Of a DNA stretch of 31,919 nucleotides, positions 14,749 through 22,561 are shown piece by piece. Under the pieces are notes generated by a model, which was given only the letters and a program-made list of their open reading frames with translations, did not search any database and was not told the origin of the DNA. Made by a program: the position numbers and the translations under genes. This DNA is from Sinorhizobium sp. (GTDB taxonomy: Bacteria; Pseudomonadota; Alphaproteobacteria; Rhizobiales; Rhizobiaceae). The stretch covers positions 1 to 31,919 of the forward strand of contig JAPSJG010000003.1 of assembly GCA_031178305.1 (NCBI GenBank), given 5' to 3'. Position 1 is the stretch's first letter. Each line of letters opens with the position of its first letter.

Positions 14749-15519
14749 ATGCTTCCCGATCTCGACTTCTATCTCATCGCCGCCCCGGCGGTTTTGCTCG
14801 TCGGCCTCAGCAAAGGCGGCATGGGCGAGGCGCTGTCGCTGATGGGGGTGCCGCTCCTCTCGCTCGCTGTTTCTCCCGTTCAGGCGGCGGCGCTGCTGCT
14901 GCCGATCCTGATCGCCATGGACATGGTCTCCCTGTGGATCTGGCGCAAACATGGCGATCGCAAGACGCTCGTGATGCTGCTGCCGGGCGCGATCGCAGGC
15001 ATCGCCATCGGCTGGGCGACGGCCGCCCATGTGCCGCGGGACGCGCTGAGGCTGATCATCGGTCTCATCACGGTGATTTTCGTGCTGCGCTATGTCTACA
15101 CCGTCTGGCTGAGCCGCAGTGGCGCGCCGATCCCGCCGAAACCGCACCGTCGCGGTCCGGCCGCGTTTTGGGGAAGCTTCGCCGGCTACGGCAGCTTCGT
15201 CGCCCATGCCGGCGGTCCGCCCTTCCAGATCTACGCCCTGCCGCTGAAACTCGACCCGCGCGAATATACCGGGACCATCGTGCGCTTCTTCGCGACCTTG
15301 AACGCGGTGAAGCTCATCCCCTATTTCGCCCTCGGACAACTCGACCTCAGCAATCTCGCCACATCGGCGACGCTCTTCCCCTTGGCCATGGTCGCGACCG
15401 CCTGCGGTGCCTGGATCGTCAAAAGAATGAAGCCGCAGGTCTTCTATCCCCTCATGTACACAATGGCGTTCATCGCCGGCTCCAAGCTCGTTTGGGACGG
15501 CTTGTCTAGCGCGGGATGA
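14749..15519 (+). CDS. TauE/SafE family permease (sulfite/sulfonate exporter-like)
   Basis: 256-residue inner-membrane protein with about eight hydrophobic helices, in two halves of four. The family signature appears in each half: LIAAPAVLLVGLSKGGMGEA near the N-terminus and FWGSFAGYGSFVAHAGGPPF in the middle. The latter is the conserved ...H.GG.P... loop. Family members move sulfite, sulfoacetate or similar anions, but the substrate here is open. The ATG at 14749 gives the standard N-terminus; a run of usable in-frame codons upstream is absent. Only weak GAAGGA precedes it. It is followed 115 bp later, in the same direction, by an ArsR-type regulator that could control it. Confidence 0.85.
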   Translation: MLPDLDFYLIAAPAVLLVGLSKGGMGEALSLMGVPLLSLAVSPVQAAALLLPILIAMDMVSLWIWRKHGDRKTLVMLLPGAIAGIAIGWATAAHVPRDALRLIIGLITVIFVLRYVYTVWLSRSGAPIPPKPHRRGPAAFWGSFAGYGSFVAHAGGPPFQIYALPLKLDPREYTGTIVRFFATLNAVKLIPYFALGQLDLSNLATSATLFPLAMVATACGAWIVKRMKPQVFYPLMYTMAFIAGSKLVWDGLSSAG

Positions 15520-15634
15520 GAAAACTCCTGCCGGGCGGTTGATGACAATGCCCCGATGCTGCAGAGCAATACAGCCTATCGCAGCGCACAATTTTTTCTT
15601 GCCGCGACGCGGGAATTCGCTTAACGTCAGGCGC

Positions 15635-15895
15635 ATGACGATCGCGGACCCCTTCGACGCCATTGCGGACCCGAACCGGCGCCACCTGCTGGAGGAACTG
15701 CGGCGTGCGCCGAAGACGGTCAATGAACTCGCCGAAGGCTTGCCGATCAGCCGCCCGGCCGTATCGCAGCATCTGAAGGCACTGCTTGATTGCAATCTGG
15801 TCTCGGTGTCGACGAGCGGCACCCGGCGGATATACGCGATCCACAGGCCGGGCTTCGATCGGCTCAATCTCTGGCTTGATCAGTTCTGGTCTTGA
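15635..15895 (+). CDS. ArsR-family helix-turn-helix regulator
   Basis: 86-residue winged-helix DNA-binding protein. Residues ~5-80 match the ArsR fold: DPFDAIADPNRRHLLEELRRA, then TVNELAEGLPISRPAVSQHLKAL (recognition helix), then the wing LVSVSTSGTRRIYAI. It has no cysteine pair for metal binding in the usual ArsR place, so it is probably of the general (non-metal) subgroup often seen with START/AHSA1 proteins; none is adjacent here. The ATG at 15635 lies a few bases after GTCAGG and fits the family start. The rest of the spacer back to 15520 holds no gene. Target unknown; the upstream TauE-like gene is the nearest candidate. Confidence 0.85.
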   Translation: MTIADPFDAIADPNRRHLLEELRRAPKTVNELAEGLPISRPAVSQHLKALLDCNLVSVSTSGTRRIYAIHRPGFDRLNLWLDQFWS

Positions 15896-16131
15896 GATAT
15901 CGCGCCACCGCCCTGCTCGGCTGAGCCGGCGATTAAATCGCTGCATTTCCCAGATCCGCTCGATCTCAGGGATGCATAGGCGAACCGCAGCGTGCCTTTG
16001 GGAAGCGACCGGGCCCAAGCCCGGTCAAGCATTCCGCATCTTCCGTTTTGGGATTGTTACGACCTTCCGTCGCAGCCTCGGCGTGTTGAACCGGCGCCCT
16101 TGCGGATGGACGGGAAGAGTCCCGTTCGCAA

Positions 16132-16305
16132 TCAGTGTGCCGAGGAACGGAGTCTTTCGATTTCGTCCTTGATGCGCAGCTTCCGCCGCTTGAGTTCGCT
16201 GATCAATTCATCCTCGCAGGAGGGCGAATTGAGAGCTTCGTGGAGCTCCTGTTCCAGGGCGCCATGCTTTTTCTCAAGCGTTGCAAGATGGGCCTCAATG
16301 GTCAT
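16132..16305 (-). CDS. DUF465 (YdcH-like) small helical protein
   Basis: 57-residue protein, almost wholly helical, of the DUF465/YdcH family; function unknown. The core is EAHLATLEKKHGALEQELHE and a second basic helix ELKRRKLRIKDEIERLR, which together should form a hairpin of two antiparallel helices. The ATG at 16305 was chosen because AGGAAGGGA lies about 6 bp upstream. ATG 16311 sits too close to that site. A second DUF465 gene runs the other way 212 bp to the right. The leader contains a perfect 9-bp hairpin at 16329-16352. Confidence 0.85.
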   Translation of the reverse strand: MTIEAHLATLEKKHGALEQELHEALNSPSCEDELISELKRRKLRIKDEIERLRSSAH

Positions 16306-16328
16306 CGGCATTCCCTTCCTTTTGCTTG

Positions 16329-16352
16329 CATCCGGCACGCAAATGCCGGATG
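16329..16352 (-). promoter_or_regulatory. Perfect hairpin in the DUF465 leader
   Basis: CATCCGGCA-N6-TGCCGGATG, a 9-bp perfect stem just upstream of the ribosome site of the minus-strand DUF465 gene. There is no T-run after it, so it is not a standard terminator. It could stabilise the mRNA or be an operator. Confidence 0.4.
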
Positions 16353-16517
16353 TTTCATGGTTGTAACCTTACTAATGTGCCACGCCATTTTTCATTTGTC
16401 GAAGGCGAAATGATGACGTCGGATAACTTCCCGTCACTGCCCAAGATGTGATAGAGCGGCGCAGGAAATACCGGATCGTGAATCGACCGCGACCGGGCTT
16501 ATGGGGATCTTATTCGC

Positions 16518-16721
16518 ATGCCGGACCAGGACCAGGCCGAACTCAGACTGACCATCGCGCGCCTGAGGCAGGAGCATGAAGACTATGACGTTGCCATAAA
16601 CGCCATGATTCAAACCGGCTGCGACGCCTTGCGCATCCAGCGCATGAAGAAGAAGAAGCTCGCGATCAAGGACAAGATCACCAAGATCGAAGATCAGATC
16701 ATCCCAGACATCATCGCTTGA
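16518..16721 (+). CDS. Second DUF465 (YdcH-like) small protein
   Basis: 67-residue helical protein with the same layout as its divergent neighbour: a first helix ELRLTIARLRQEHEDYDVAI and a lysine-rich second helix RIQRMKKKKLAIKDKITKIEDQI. It is a diverged paralogue. The extra N-terminal MPDQDQA and C-terminal IPDIIA are its own. GGGGA lies about 12 bp before the ATG at 16518. The next gene, purE, begins 32 bp after its stop, so it probably heads the purEK transcript. Why a DUF465 protein precedes purE is unknown. Confidence 0.82.
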   Translation: MPDQDQAELRLTIARLRQEHEDYDVAINAMIQTGCDALRIQRMKKKKLAIKDKITKIEDQIIPDIIA

Positions 16722-16753
16722 AGACATCATCGCCTGACACGGATGCTGAACAC

Positions 16754-17254
16754 GTGACCGAAACCACGACGCCGCCCGTCGCCATCATCATGGGAAGCCA
16801 GTCGGACTGGGAGACGATGAAGAATGCCGCCGACACGCTGGAGGCGCTCGACATCGCCTACGAGGCCCGCATCGTTTCCGCGCATCGAACGCCGGATCGG
16901 CTCGTCCGCTTTGCAAAGGGCGCCCGCGACGAGGGGTTCAAGGTGATCATCGCCGGGGCCGGCGGAGCGGCTCACCTGCCGGGCATGTGCGCCGCAATGA
17001 CGCCGCTGCCGGTCTTCGGCGTTCCGGTGCAGTCGAAGGCGCTCTCCGGTCAGGATAGCCTGCTTTCGATCGTGCAGATGCCAGCCGGCATTCCGGTCGG
17101 TACATTGGCGATCGGCAAGGCTGGTGCCGTCAATGCCGCCCTGCTCGCTGCCGCCGTGCTGGCGCTTACCGACGAGGATCTTGCCGACCGCCTCGATGAC
17201 TGGCGCGAACAGCAGACCGTTTCGGTTGCCGAATATCCGGTGGACGCGGAATGA
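16754..17254 (+). CDS. purE: N5-carboxyaminoimidazole ribonucleotide mutase
   Basis: 166-residue cytosolic class I PurE, which rearranges N5-CAIR to CAIR in purine synthesis. The active-site motifs are intact: IIMGSQSDWETM near the N-terminus, IVSAHRTPDRL (catalytic His) near residue 47, and IAGAGGAAHLPGM near residue 75. Length is normal (family 160-175). GTG 16754 gives VTETTTPPVAIIMGSQSDW, in line with the family. A TTG at 16718 overlapping the DUF465 stop would add 12 residues. Its stop overlaps the purK start (ATGA), so the two are translationally coupled. Confidence 0.95.
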   Translation: MTETTTPPVAIIMGSQSDWETMKNAADTLEALDIAYEARIVSAHRTPDRLVRFAKGARDEGFKVIIAGAGGAAHLPGMCAAMTPLPVFGVPVQSKALSGQDSLLSIVQMPAGIPVGTLAIGKAGAVNAALLAAAVLALTDEDLADRLDDWREQQTVSVAEYPVDAE

Positions 17255-18309
17255 AGACGATCGGCATCATCGGCGGCGGTCAGCTCGGCCGCATGCTCGC
17301 AATGGCGGCTGCCCGGTTGAACTTCCGCACCGTCATTCTCGAACCGCAGGCGGACTGTCCGGCCGCCCAGGTGGCGAATGACCAGATCGTCGCCGCCTAT
17401 GACGACCCGCAGGCACTCGACCGGCTCGCCGAAATCTCGGACCTGATCACCTACGAATTCGAGAACGTCCCTGTCGCCGCAGCTGAGCGGCTGGCGGCAT
17501 CCCGGCCGGTGTTTCCGCCGCCGAAAGCGCTGGAGGTGACACAGGACCGGCTCGCCGAAAAGCGCTTCCTCAACGGCTGCGGCATCGCTACCGCGCGCTT
17601 CCATGCCATCGACAGCCAGGGCGACCTCAACGCGGCGCTTGCCGATTTCGATGGCGTCGGCGTGCTCAAGACCCGCCGCCTCGGTTATGACGGCAAGGGC
17701 CAGCGCGTCTTCCGTTCCACACAAGATGATGCCTCCGGCGCCTATGCCGCCCTCGGCGGCGTGCCGCTCATCTTGGAAAGCTTCGTCCCCTTCGACCGCG
17801 AGATCTCGATCATCGCCGCCCGGAGCGCCGACGGCATGACCGCCTGCTTCGACCCGGCTGAGAACGTGCATCGCAACGGCATTCTCTACACCTCCACCGT
17901 GCCGGCATCGGTCGGTCAGACGACCGCCGAAGCCGCCCGTGATGCAGCCACGGCCATTCTCGACGCACTCGGTTACGTCGGCGTGATCGGAGTCGAGTTT
18001 TTCGTCCTTGCCGATGGTAGCGTCGTCGCCAATGAAATCGCCCCGCGTGTTCACAATTCCGGGCATTGGACCGAGGCTGCCTGCGTCGTATCGCAGTTCG
18101 AGCAGCACATTCGGGCTATCGCCGGACTGCCCCTCGGTGAGCCGTCGCGCCACTCCGCTTGTGTGATGCAGAATCTCATCGGCGACGAGGTCGACGATGT
18201 CGCCGGCCTCCTGGCGGAATCCGATGTGCTGGTCCACCTCTACGGCAAGACGGAAGCTCGGCCCGGGCGTAAGATGGGGCATTTCACGCGCCTGCTCCGG
18301 GCGCGCTGA
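17251..18309 (+). CDS. purK: N5-carboxyaminoimidazole ribonucleotide synthase
   Basis: 352-residue cytosolic ATP-grasp enzyme that makes N5-CAIR from AIR, ATP and bicarbonate, the step before PurE. It starts MKTIGIIGGGQLGRMLAMAA with the GGGQLG nucleotide loop. The central ATP-grasp region has KTRRLGYDGKGQRVF, followed by ILESFVPFDREISIIAARS. Metal-binding VEFFVL and NEIAPRVHNSGHWTEAA are near residues 250-275. The end MGHFTRLLRAR is typical (MGHV.). Complete, with no odd residues. The ATG overlaps the purE stop by 4 bp. Confidence 0.96.
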   Translation: MKTIGIIGGGQLGRMLAMAAARLNFRTVILEPQADCPAAQVANDQIVAAYDDPQALDRLAEISDLITYEFENVPVAAAERLAASRPVFPPPKALEVTQDRLAEKRFLNGCGIATARFHAIDSQGDLNAALADFDGVGVLKTRRLGYDGKGQRVFRSTQDDASGAYAALGGVPLILESFVPFDREISIIAARSADGMTACFDPAENVHRNGILYTSTVPASVGQTTAEAARDAATAILDALGYVGVIGVEFFVLADGSVVANEIAPRVHNSGHWTEAACVVSQFEQHIRAIAGLPLGEPSRHSACVMQNLIGDEVDDVAGLLAESDVLVHLYGKTEARPGRKMGHFTRLLRAR

Positions 18310-18377
18310 TCCCGGCACCCGGAGGCGTGCAGCGGTCTTGGCCACCAGCAAGCAGACCCGAGCCACCTTGCATGAAC

Positions 18378-18402
18378 GGCTCGAGCGCGAAGCGCTCGAG
18401 CC
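18378..18402. repeat. Perfect 11-bp-stem hairpin after purK
   Basis: GGCTCGAGCGC-GAA-GCGCTCGAGCC: an 11-bp perfect stem with a 3-nt loop, 69 bp after the purK stop. No T-run follows. It may stop or stabilise the purEK message; it is the only strong structure in the gap before the rpmJ promoter. Confidence 0.7.
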
Positions 18403-18445
18403 CACAGATTTGCGGAAGCTGGGCTTCAAAATCCCCGCCCCGCGG

Positions 18446-18474
18446 TTGACACGTTCCGGACGACACGCTATGTG
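18446..18474 (+). promoter_or_regulatory. rpmJ promoter
   Basis: TTGACA, 17-bp spacer, TATGTG (CTATGT in rhizobial terms). It is a near-ideal housekeeping sigma-factor promoter, about 95 bp before the rpmJ ATG. The leader it would produce contains an inverted repeat at 18488-18512 (AGCGCGC/GCGCGCT then TTT). Confidence 0.65.
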
Positions 18475-18487
18475 CCTGCCTACTTGA

Positions 18488-18512
18488 AAGAGCGCGCTGA
18501 ACGGCGCGCTTT
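18488..18512 (+). promoter_or_regulatory. Hairpin in the rpmJ leader
   Basis: AGCGCGC-N6-GCGCGCT with flanking AAAG/TTT, so about 9-10 pairs and a short T-run. It lies between the rpmJ promoter and the gene, where it might act as an attenuator or autoregulatory element. Confidence 0.4.
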
Positions 18513-18568
18513 TGATCGTTGAATTACCGGGCGAATTTTCATTCCCCGAAACCCGCGGATCAGGAAAA

Positions 18569-18694
18569 ATGAAGATCAAGAATTCGCTCAAGTCGCTGAA
18601 GGCCCGCCATCGCGAAAACCGTTTGGTTCGCCGCAAGGGCCGCGTCTACATCATCAACAAGCTGAACCCGCGCTTCAAGGCTCGCCAGGGCTGA
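18569..18694 (+). CDS. rpmJ: 50S ribosomal protein L36
   Basis: 41-residue ribosomal protein, MKIKNSLKSLKARHRENR then VRRKGRVYIINKLNPRFKARQG. This is the longer, zinc-free (cysteine-poor) alphaproteobacterial L36 form: the C-x2-C-x12-C-x4-H zinc ligands of standard L36 are absent. The start at 18569 follows AGGA; in-frame sequence before it is leader. The purK stop is 259 bp upstream, so it has its own promoter. Confidence 0.93.
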   Translation: MKIKNSLKSLKARHRENRLVRRKGRVYIINKLNPRFKARQG

Positions 18695-18781
18695 GGCCTC
18701 GAAGGCGGCGCGATCGTCGGTCGTTCGCGATCCTCGATATTTGATTTTGATCTTGTTCCATGGCGGGCTACGATGCTCGCC

Positions 18782-19384
18782 ATGCGTATTTTCGTGACCT
18801 TGATTCTGGCGTCTTCCGCCCTGGCCGCGTTCCCGGCAGCCGGCGATCCGCTCCTCCCAACGGAGCCTCAGCAGCAAGCGGAAGCGGCAAGTCCCGCCAC
18901 GCCCCAGCAACGCCTCGATGCCCTGTTCGCCGACCTGAAAAGGCAGCGCGACGAGGAAAAGGCGAGAGAAGTCGCCAATCGCATTCGTCTCGAATGGCAG
19001 GATTCAGGCAGCGCCACGGTGAACCTGTTGATGCAATGGGCGGACAAGGCGATCGTCGGCGACAAGAAGTCCATGGCGCTTGATATCCTCGACCAGGTGA
19101 TCGTGCTGGCCCCCAGCTATGTCGAGGGCTGGAACCGCCGCGCCACGCTGCATTACCAGATGGGCAACTTCCGCAAGTCCATGTCCGACATCAACCGCGT
19201 GCTGGCGCTTGAACCCCGGCATTTCGGCGCGATCGCCGGCATGGCGACCATGCTCGAGGCGGCCGGCAAGAGCGAGCTTGCCCTGCGTGCCTGGCAACAG
19301 TTTCTCGATATCTACCCCTCGGACCGCAAGGCGCAGGAACAGCTCGGCGAGCTGTCGGAAAAGCTCGCCGGCAGCCGAACGTAA
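18782..19384 (+). CDS. Exported TPR protein, unknown function
   Basis: 200-residue protein with an N-terminal signal peptide (MRIFVTLILASSALAAFPAAG, cleavage after about residue 20). A proline/glutamine-rich stretch follows, then TPR-like helices (~75-190): ILDQVIVLAPSYVEGWNRRA, LHYQMGNFRKSMSDINRVLA and MLEAAGKSELALRAWQQFLD. It is probably periplasmic. The start at ATG 18782 fits the signal peptide best; ATG 18773 would add three residues (MLA). No strong ribosome site is seen for either. It follows rpmJ by 87 bp in the same direction. It is not a recognised named protein. Confidence 0.78.
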   Translation: MRIFVTLILASSALAAFPAAGDPLLPTEPQQQAEAASPATPQQRLDALFADLKRQRDEEKAREVANRIRLEWQDSGSATVNLLMQWADKAIVGDKKSMALDILDQVIVLAPSYVEGWNRRATLHYQMGNFRKSMSDINRVLALEPRHFGAIAGMATMLEAAGKSELALRAWQQFLDIYPSDRKAQEQLGELSEKLAGSRT

Positions 19385-19518
19385 TCGGTGCAACGGGCTT
19401 GGCTGAAAACGCCGCAGGTCAAGGAAATGCCCCTCGTCCGCCTGCCGGCACCAGCTAGGATGAGGTGCAATCGCCATCTCTAGCGCTACGAGAATCTTAC
19501 CGATAGGCTCGGTCTCTT

Positions 19519-19620
19519 GCAGGCGCGCGTCTTATCAGACGCGCAAAGATCGCTGTAGCACTTTGAATTGCTGCATGTCTTTGTCCTTAAATCAAGGTCG
19601 ATTTAAGGAGACATGCAGTA
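19519..19620 (+). repeat. RIME1-like element, copy 5
   Basis: Same unit as copies 1 and 2 and same orientation, with the first few bases of the left outer arm replaced (CTTGCAGGCGCGCGTC). The inner stem GCGCGTCT/AGACGCGC and the second palindrome (CTGCATGTCT to AGACATGCAG) are intact, including the extra TTGT. It ends 9 bp after the pyk stop codon, between the convergent TPR and pyk genes. No separate pyk terminator is visible, so the element may serve. Confidence 0.78.
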
Positions 19621-19629
19621 AGACGCAGC

Positions 19630-21069
19630 TTAAACCCCCGTGAGCCCGTCCGAGCCGATATAGGCGATGCGCAGCATGTTGGTGGCGCCCGGCGTTCCGA
19701 GCGGCACGCCGGCGGAGATGATGATGCGGTCTCCCGGCTGGGCGAAGGCCTCGCTGACTGCGATGCGGCAGGCCCGGTTGACCATGTCGTCGAGATCGGT
19801 CGCATCTTCCGTGACGACGCAGTGCAGGCCCCAGACGACCGAGAGGCGCCGCGCCGTCTCGACGATCGGTGAAAGCGCGATGACCGGCACCTGCGGCCGC
19901 TCGCGCGCCGCCCGCAGGCCCGTGGCGCCCGACGATGTATAGCAGACGATCGCCGACAGATTGAGCGTCTCGGCGATCTGGTGGGCGGCGAGCGAAATGG
20001 CGTCCGCGCCGGTCGCCTCCGGCGGCGTGCGCTGGGCATAGATGATGCCAGGATAGTGCGGATCGCGCTCGACGCTGCTGGCGATCGAGGCCATGGTGGC
20101 GACCGCTTCGACCGGATATTCTCCGGAAGCGGATTCTGCCGAAAGCATCACCGCATCGGCACCCTCGAACACCGCCGTCGCAACGTCGGACACTTCCGCG
20201 CGCGTCGGCACTGGCGACGAGATCATCGATTCCAGCATCTGCGTGGCGACGACCACGGGCTTGCCGGCGCGCCGGCAGGTGCGCGTCAGTTGCTTCTGCA
20301 GGCCGGGGACGGATTCGAGCGGCATTTCGACGCCGAGGTCGCCGCGCGCCACCATCAGCGCATCGGAGAGTTCGATAATCTCGTCGATGCGCTCGATCGC
20401 CTGCGGCTTTTCGATCTTGGACATCAGGCCGACGCGGCCGCGGGCGATCTTGCGAACCTCGGCAAGGTCTTCCGGGCGCTGGATGAAGGAAAGCGCCACC
20501 CAGTCGACCTGTCCCGTCGCCAGCACCGCGTCGAGATCGGCGCGATCCTTGTTCGTCAGGGCACCGACGCCCAGCAGCGTATCGGGCAGGCTGACGCCCT
20601 TGCGATCCGAAATCTTCGTGCCGGAAACGACCGTCGTGACGATGCTCTTGCCGTCGGTCTTCTCGGCACGCAGGTGCAGCTTGCCGTCGTCGATCAGGAG
20701 GCGATCGCCGGGCTTGACGGCTTCAAGGATTTCCGGGTGCGGAAGGTAGACACGGGTCGCGTTGCCGGGAACGTCCTGGTTGTCGAGCGTGAAGGTTTGG
20801 CCGATCTTGAGATCGGCCTTGCCCTCGTCGAACCTCCCGACGCGCAGCTTCGGTCCCTGCAGGTCGGCCAGAATGCCGATGGGGCGGCCGCAACGCGCCT
20901 CGACGCTGCGGATCCTCTCTATCAGCGTCCGCATGACCTCGTGGCTCGCATGGCTCATGTTAATACGGAAGAGATCGGCCCCCGCCTCGTGCAGCTTCTG
21001 GATCATCTGCTCCTCGGCCGAGGCCGGTCCGAGCGTGGCGAGAATCTTGACTTTTCTGTTCCGTCTCAT
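19630..21069 (-). CDS. pyk: Pyruvate kinase
   Basis: 479-residue cytosolic enzyme that converts phosphoenolpyruvate and ADP to pyruvate and ATP. It starts MRRNRKVKILATLGPAS. R35 and N37 lie in FRINMSH, and the catalytic lysine K218 in LMSKIEKPQA, with Glu220 as metal ligand. MVARGDLGVE follows near residue 243. The C-terminal domain is complete. Length is right for the rhizobial enzyme. The start ATG 21069 overlaps the stop of the DUF1036 gene by one base (TGATG), so the pair is coupled; in-frame sequence upstream is the DUF1036 gene read in another frame. Rhizobial annotation uses pykA. Confidence 0.96.
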   Translation of the reverse strand: MRRNRKVKILATLGPASAEEQMIQKLHEAGADLFRINMSHASHEVMRTLIERIRSVEARCGRPIGILADLQGPKLRVGRFDEGKADLKIGQTFTLDNQDVPGNATRVYLPHPEILEAVKPGDRLLIDDGKLHLRAEKTDGKSIVTTVVSGTKISDRKGVSLPDTLLGVGALTNKDRADLDAVLATGQVDWVALSFIQRPEDLAEVRKIARGRVGLMSKIEKPQAIERIDEIIELSDALMVARGDLGVEMPLESVPGLQKQLTRTCRRAGKPVVVATQMLESMISSPVPTRAEVSDVATAVFEGADAVMLSAESASGEYPVEAVATMASIASSVERDPHYPGIIYAQRTPPEATGADAISLAAHQIAETLNLSAIVCYTSSGATGLRAARERPQVPVIALSPIVETARRLSVVWGLHCVVTEDATDLDDMVNRACRIAVSEAFAQPGDRIIISAGVPLGTPGATNMLRIAYIGSDGLTGV

Positions 21070-21545
21070 CAATTCTGGCTTTCCTGCGTGCCGGGCGTAT
21101 CGGAAAGCTGAACCATCCAGCTCCCCTGCCGCCCCGTGTCGTATTCCTTGAATCCCATGCGCTGGAAGCCGCGCGCGTAGCAGTCCTGCACGCCGACGAT
21201 CTTGAATTCGTTCTCGGCGACGCACATGTTGATGTCGCCGGTCCAGCGGCCGCCCCGCGCCGCATCTTCCGCATAGAGATAATAATAGCGCGACTGGAGT
21301 TCGCCCTCGATCAACGTGGCACAGGTCGTTGCCGGTACCTGCCACCAGCCCTCCGTGACCCAGCCCTCCTTGGCCCGATAGCCGATCGCCACGCCCACAA
21401 GGGTCTGCGTCCCGTTACAGACGCGAAAGTCGGCGCGGGCCTCGTTGGCAAATAGAAACGAGCCCGAGATCGCCAAGGAATACAGGAGGATAGCCCCCAA
21501 CGTCATCGACCCCGGCTTTGCTTTGGAAAACGGATATCTAGACAC
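21069..21545 (-). CDS. DUF1036 exported protein
   Basis: 158-residue protein of the DUF1036 family, function unknown. An N-terminal signal peptide ends near ANEARA (residue 38), after the positive n-region SRYPFSKAKPGS and a hydrophobic core LGAILLYSLAISGSFLF. The mature part has the family pattern FRVCNGTQTLVGVAIGYR, then EGWWQVPATTCATLI, and four cysteines (CNG, TTCAT, NMCVA, QDCYA) that suggest two disulfides. The start is GTG 21545 behind AGGAAG; ATG 21506 would lack the positive n-region. It is directly coupled to pyk, an unexpected partner that recurs in related genomes in my memory, but I cannot check this here. Confidence 0.83.
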   Translation of the reverse strand: MSRYPFSKAKPGSMTLGAILLYSLAISGSFLFANEARADFRVCNGTQTLVGVAIGYRAKEGWVTEGWWQVPATTCATLIEGELQSRYYYLYAEDAARGGRWTGDINMCVAENEFKIVGVQDCYARGFQRMGFKEYDTGRQGSWMVQLSDTPGTQESQN

Positions 21546-21745
21546 GGCTTCCTGCGGAACTCCGTTGTGATTTTGCGTGGCACTTTCTTGCGACGACCAG
21601 CCCTGAAAGTCAACGCAACTCTAATCGATTATATTCGCTATTCCTGTGACAGGCGGCGCGAGAATAACCGCCGTTGGTATTCTTCTTGCGGAAGGCAAGT
21701 TTGCGTGCGATCAGGCTGCAACTTTCAAACCGAAGCAGGAACTGA

Positions 21746-22561
21746 ATGCGGCATTACTCCCCTTACGAGGTCATCAAGGGCAATCCGGCGCAAGGTCTCG
21801 TGCTTCTTGCCGACCACGCCATGAACCGGCTCCCGTCGGAATACGGCCGGCTCGGCCTGCCCGAAAGCGCTTTCGAAAGGCACATCGCCTATGACATCGG
21901 CATCGAACCGCTCACGCGGCGATTGTCGGCAGCGCTCGATGCTCCGGCGGTCCTCGGCTGTTTCTCGCGCCTGTTGATCGATCCCAATCGTGGCGAGGAC
22001 GATCCGACGCTGATCATGAAGATCTCGGACGGCGCTATCGTGCCCGGAAATCATCCGATCAGCGACGAGGAATGGCAGAAGCGGCTGGACCGCTTTCACC
22101 GCCCGTATCACCACGCCGTTTCGCAGACGATCGCCGAGGCCGCCGCCGCAAGCGGAAAGGCGCCGCTCGTGATCGCGCTGCACTCCTTCACGCCCGCCTG
22201 GAAGGACACCCAGCGCCCATGGCATGCGGCCGTGCTCTGGGATAACGATCCGCGCGCCGTCTATCCGCTGATCGAGCGGCTCGAGTCCGCCGGCGACATC
22301 ATTGTCGGCAACAATGAGCCCTATGACGGAGCGCTCCGCGGCGATACCATGTACCGGCACTGCATGGCGCCGGGCATTCCGCATGCTCTGTTGGAAGTGC
22401 GACAGGACCTGATCGCCGATGGCGCAGGTGTTGCCGCCTGGGCCGAACGCTTAGGCCCGATCTTCGCCGAGCTCAACGCCATGCCGGAGCTCCATGCCTA
22501 TGAGCGGCACCCCTCGCGCACGGGAGCCTATGACTGGGACGAAGAGGAGAGACTGTCATGA
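21746..22561 (+). CDS. N-formylglutamate amidohydrolase family protein
   Basis: 271-residue cytosolic hydrolase of the FGase family (histidine-degradation HutG type, or general N-formylglutamate deformylase). Family motifs are LLADHAMNRLPSEYG near residue 20, IAYDIGIEPL, SRLLIDPNRGEDDPTLI (~73-89) and VIALHSFTP (~140). The start at 21746 follows AAGCAGGAAC. It is not near other hut genes, so the true substrate is open. Its stop overlaps the DUF1244 start (ATGA), and gapR follows, which makes this an operon with small conserved proteins rather than a catabolic cluster. Confidence 0.85.
   Translation: MRHYSPYEVIKGNPAQGLVLLADHAMNRLPSEYGRLGLPESAFERHIAYDIGIEPLTRRLSAALDAPAVLGCFSRLLIDPNRGEDDPTLIMKISDGAIVPGNHPISDEEWQKRLDRFHRPYHHAVSQTIAEAAAASGKAPLVIALHSFTPAWKDTQRPWHAAVLWDNDPRAVYPLIERLESAGDIIVGNNEPYDGALRGDTMYRHCMAPGIPHALLEVRQDLIADGAGVAAWAERLGPIFAELNAMPELHAYERHPSRTGAYDWDEEERLS

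Noticed and set aside
16007..16026. Hairpin GACCGGGC-CCAA-GCCCGGTC after the ArsR gene
   Set aside because: An 8-bp stem is real but no T-run follows on either strand, so I do not call a terminator; nothing else supports a function.
16110..16125. Small hairpin ACGGGA-AGAG-TCCCGT after the left DUF465 gene
   Set aside because: Six pairs and no T-run; too weak.
17050..18636. 528-codon minus-strand frame opposite purE-purK
   Set aside because: purE and purK are certain and coupled; the antisense frame has no motif.
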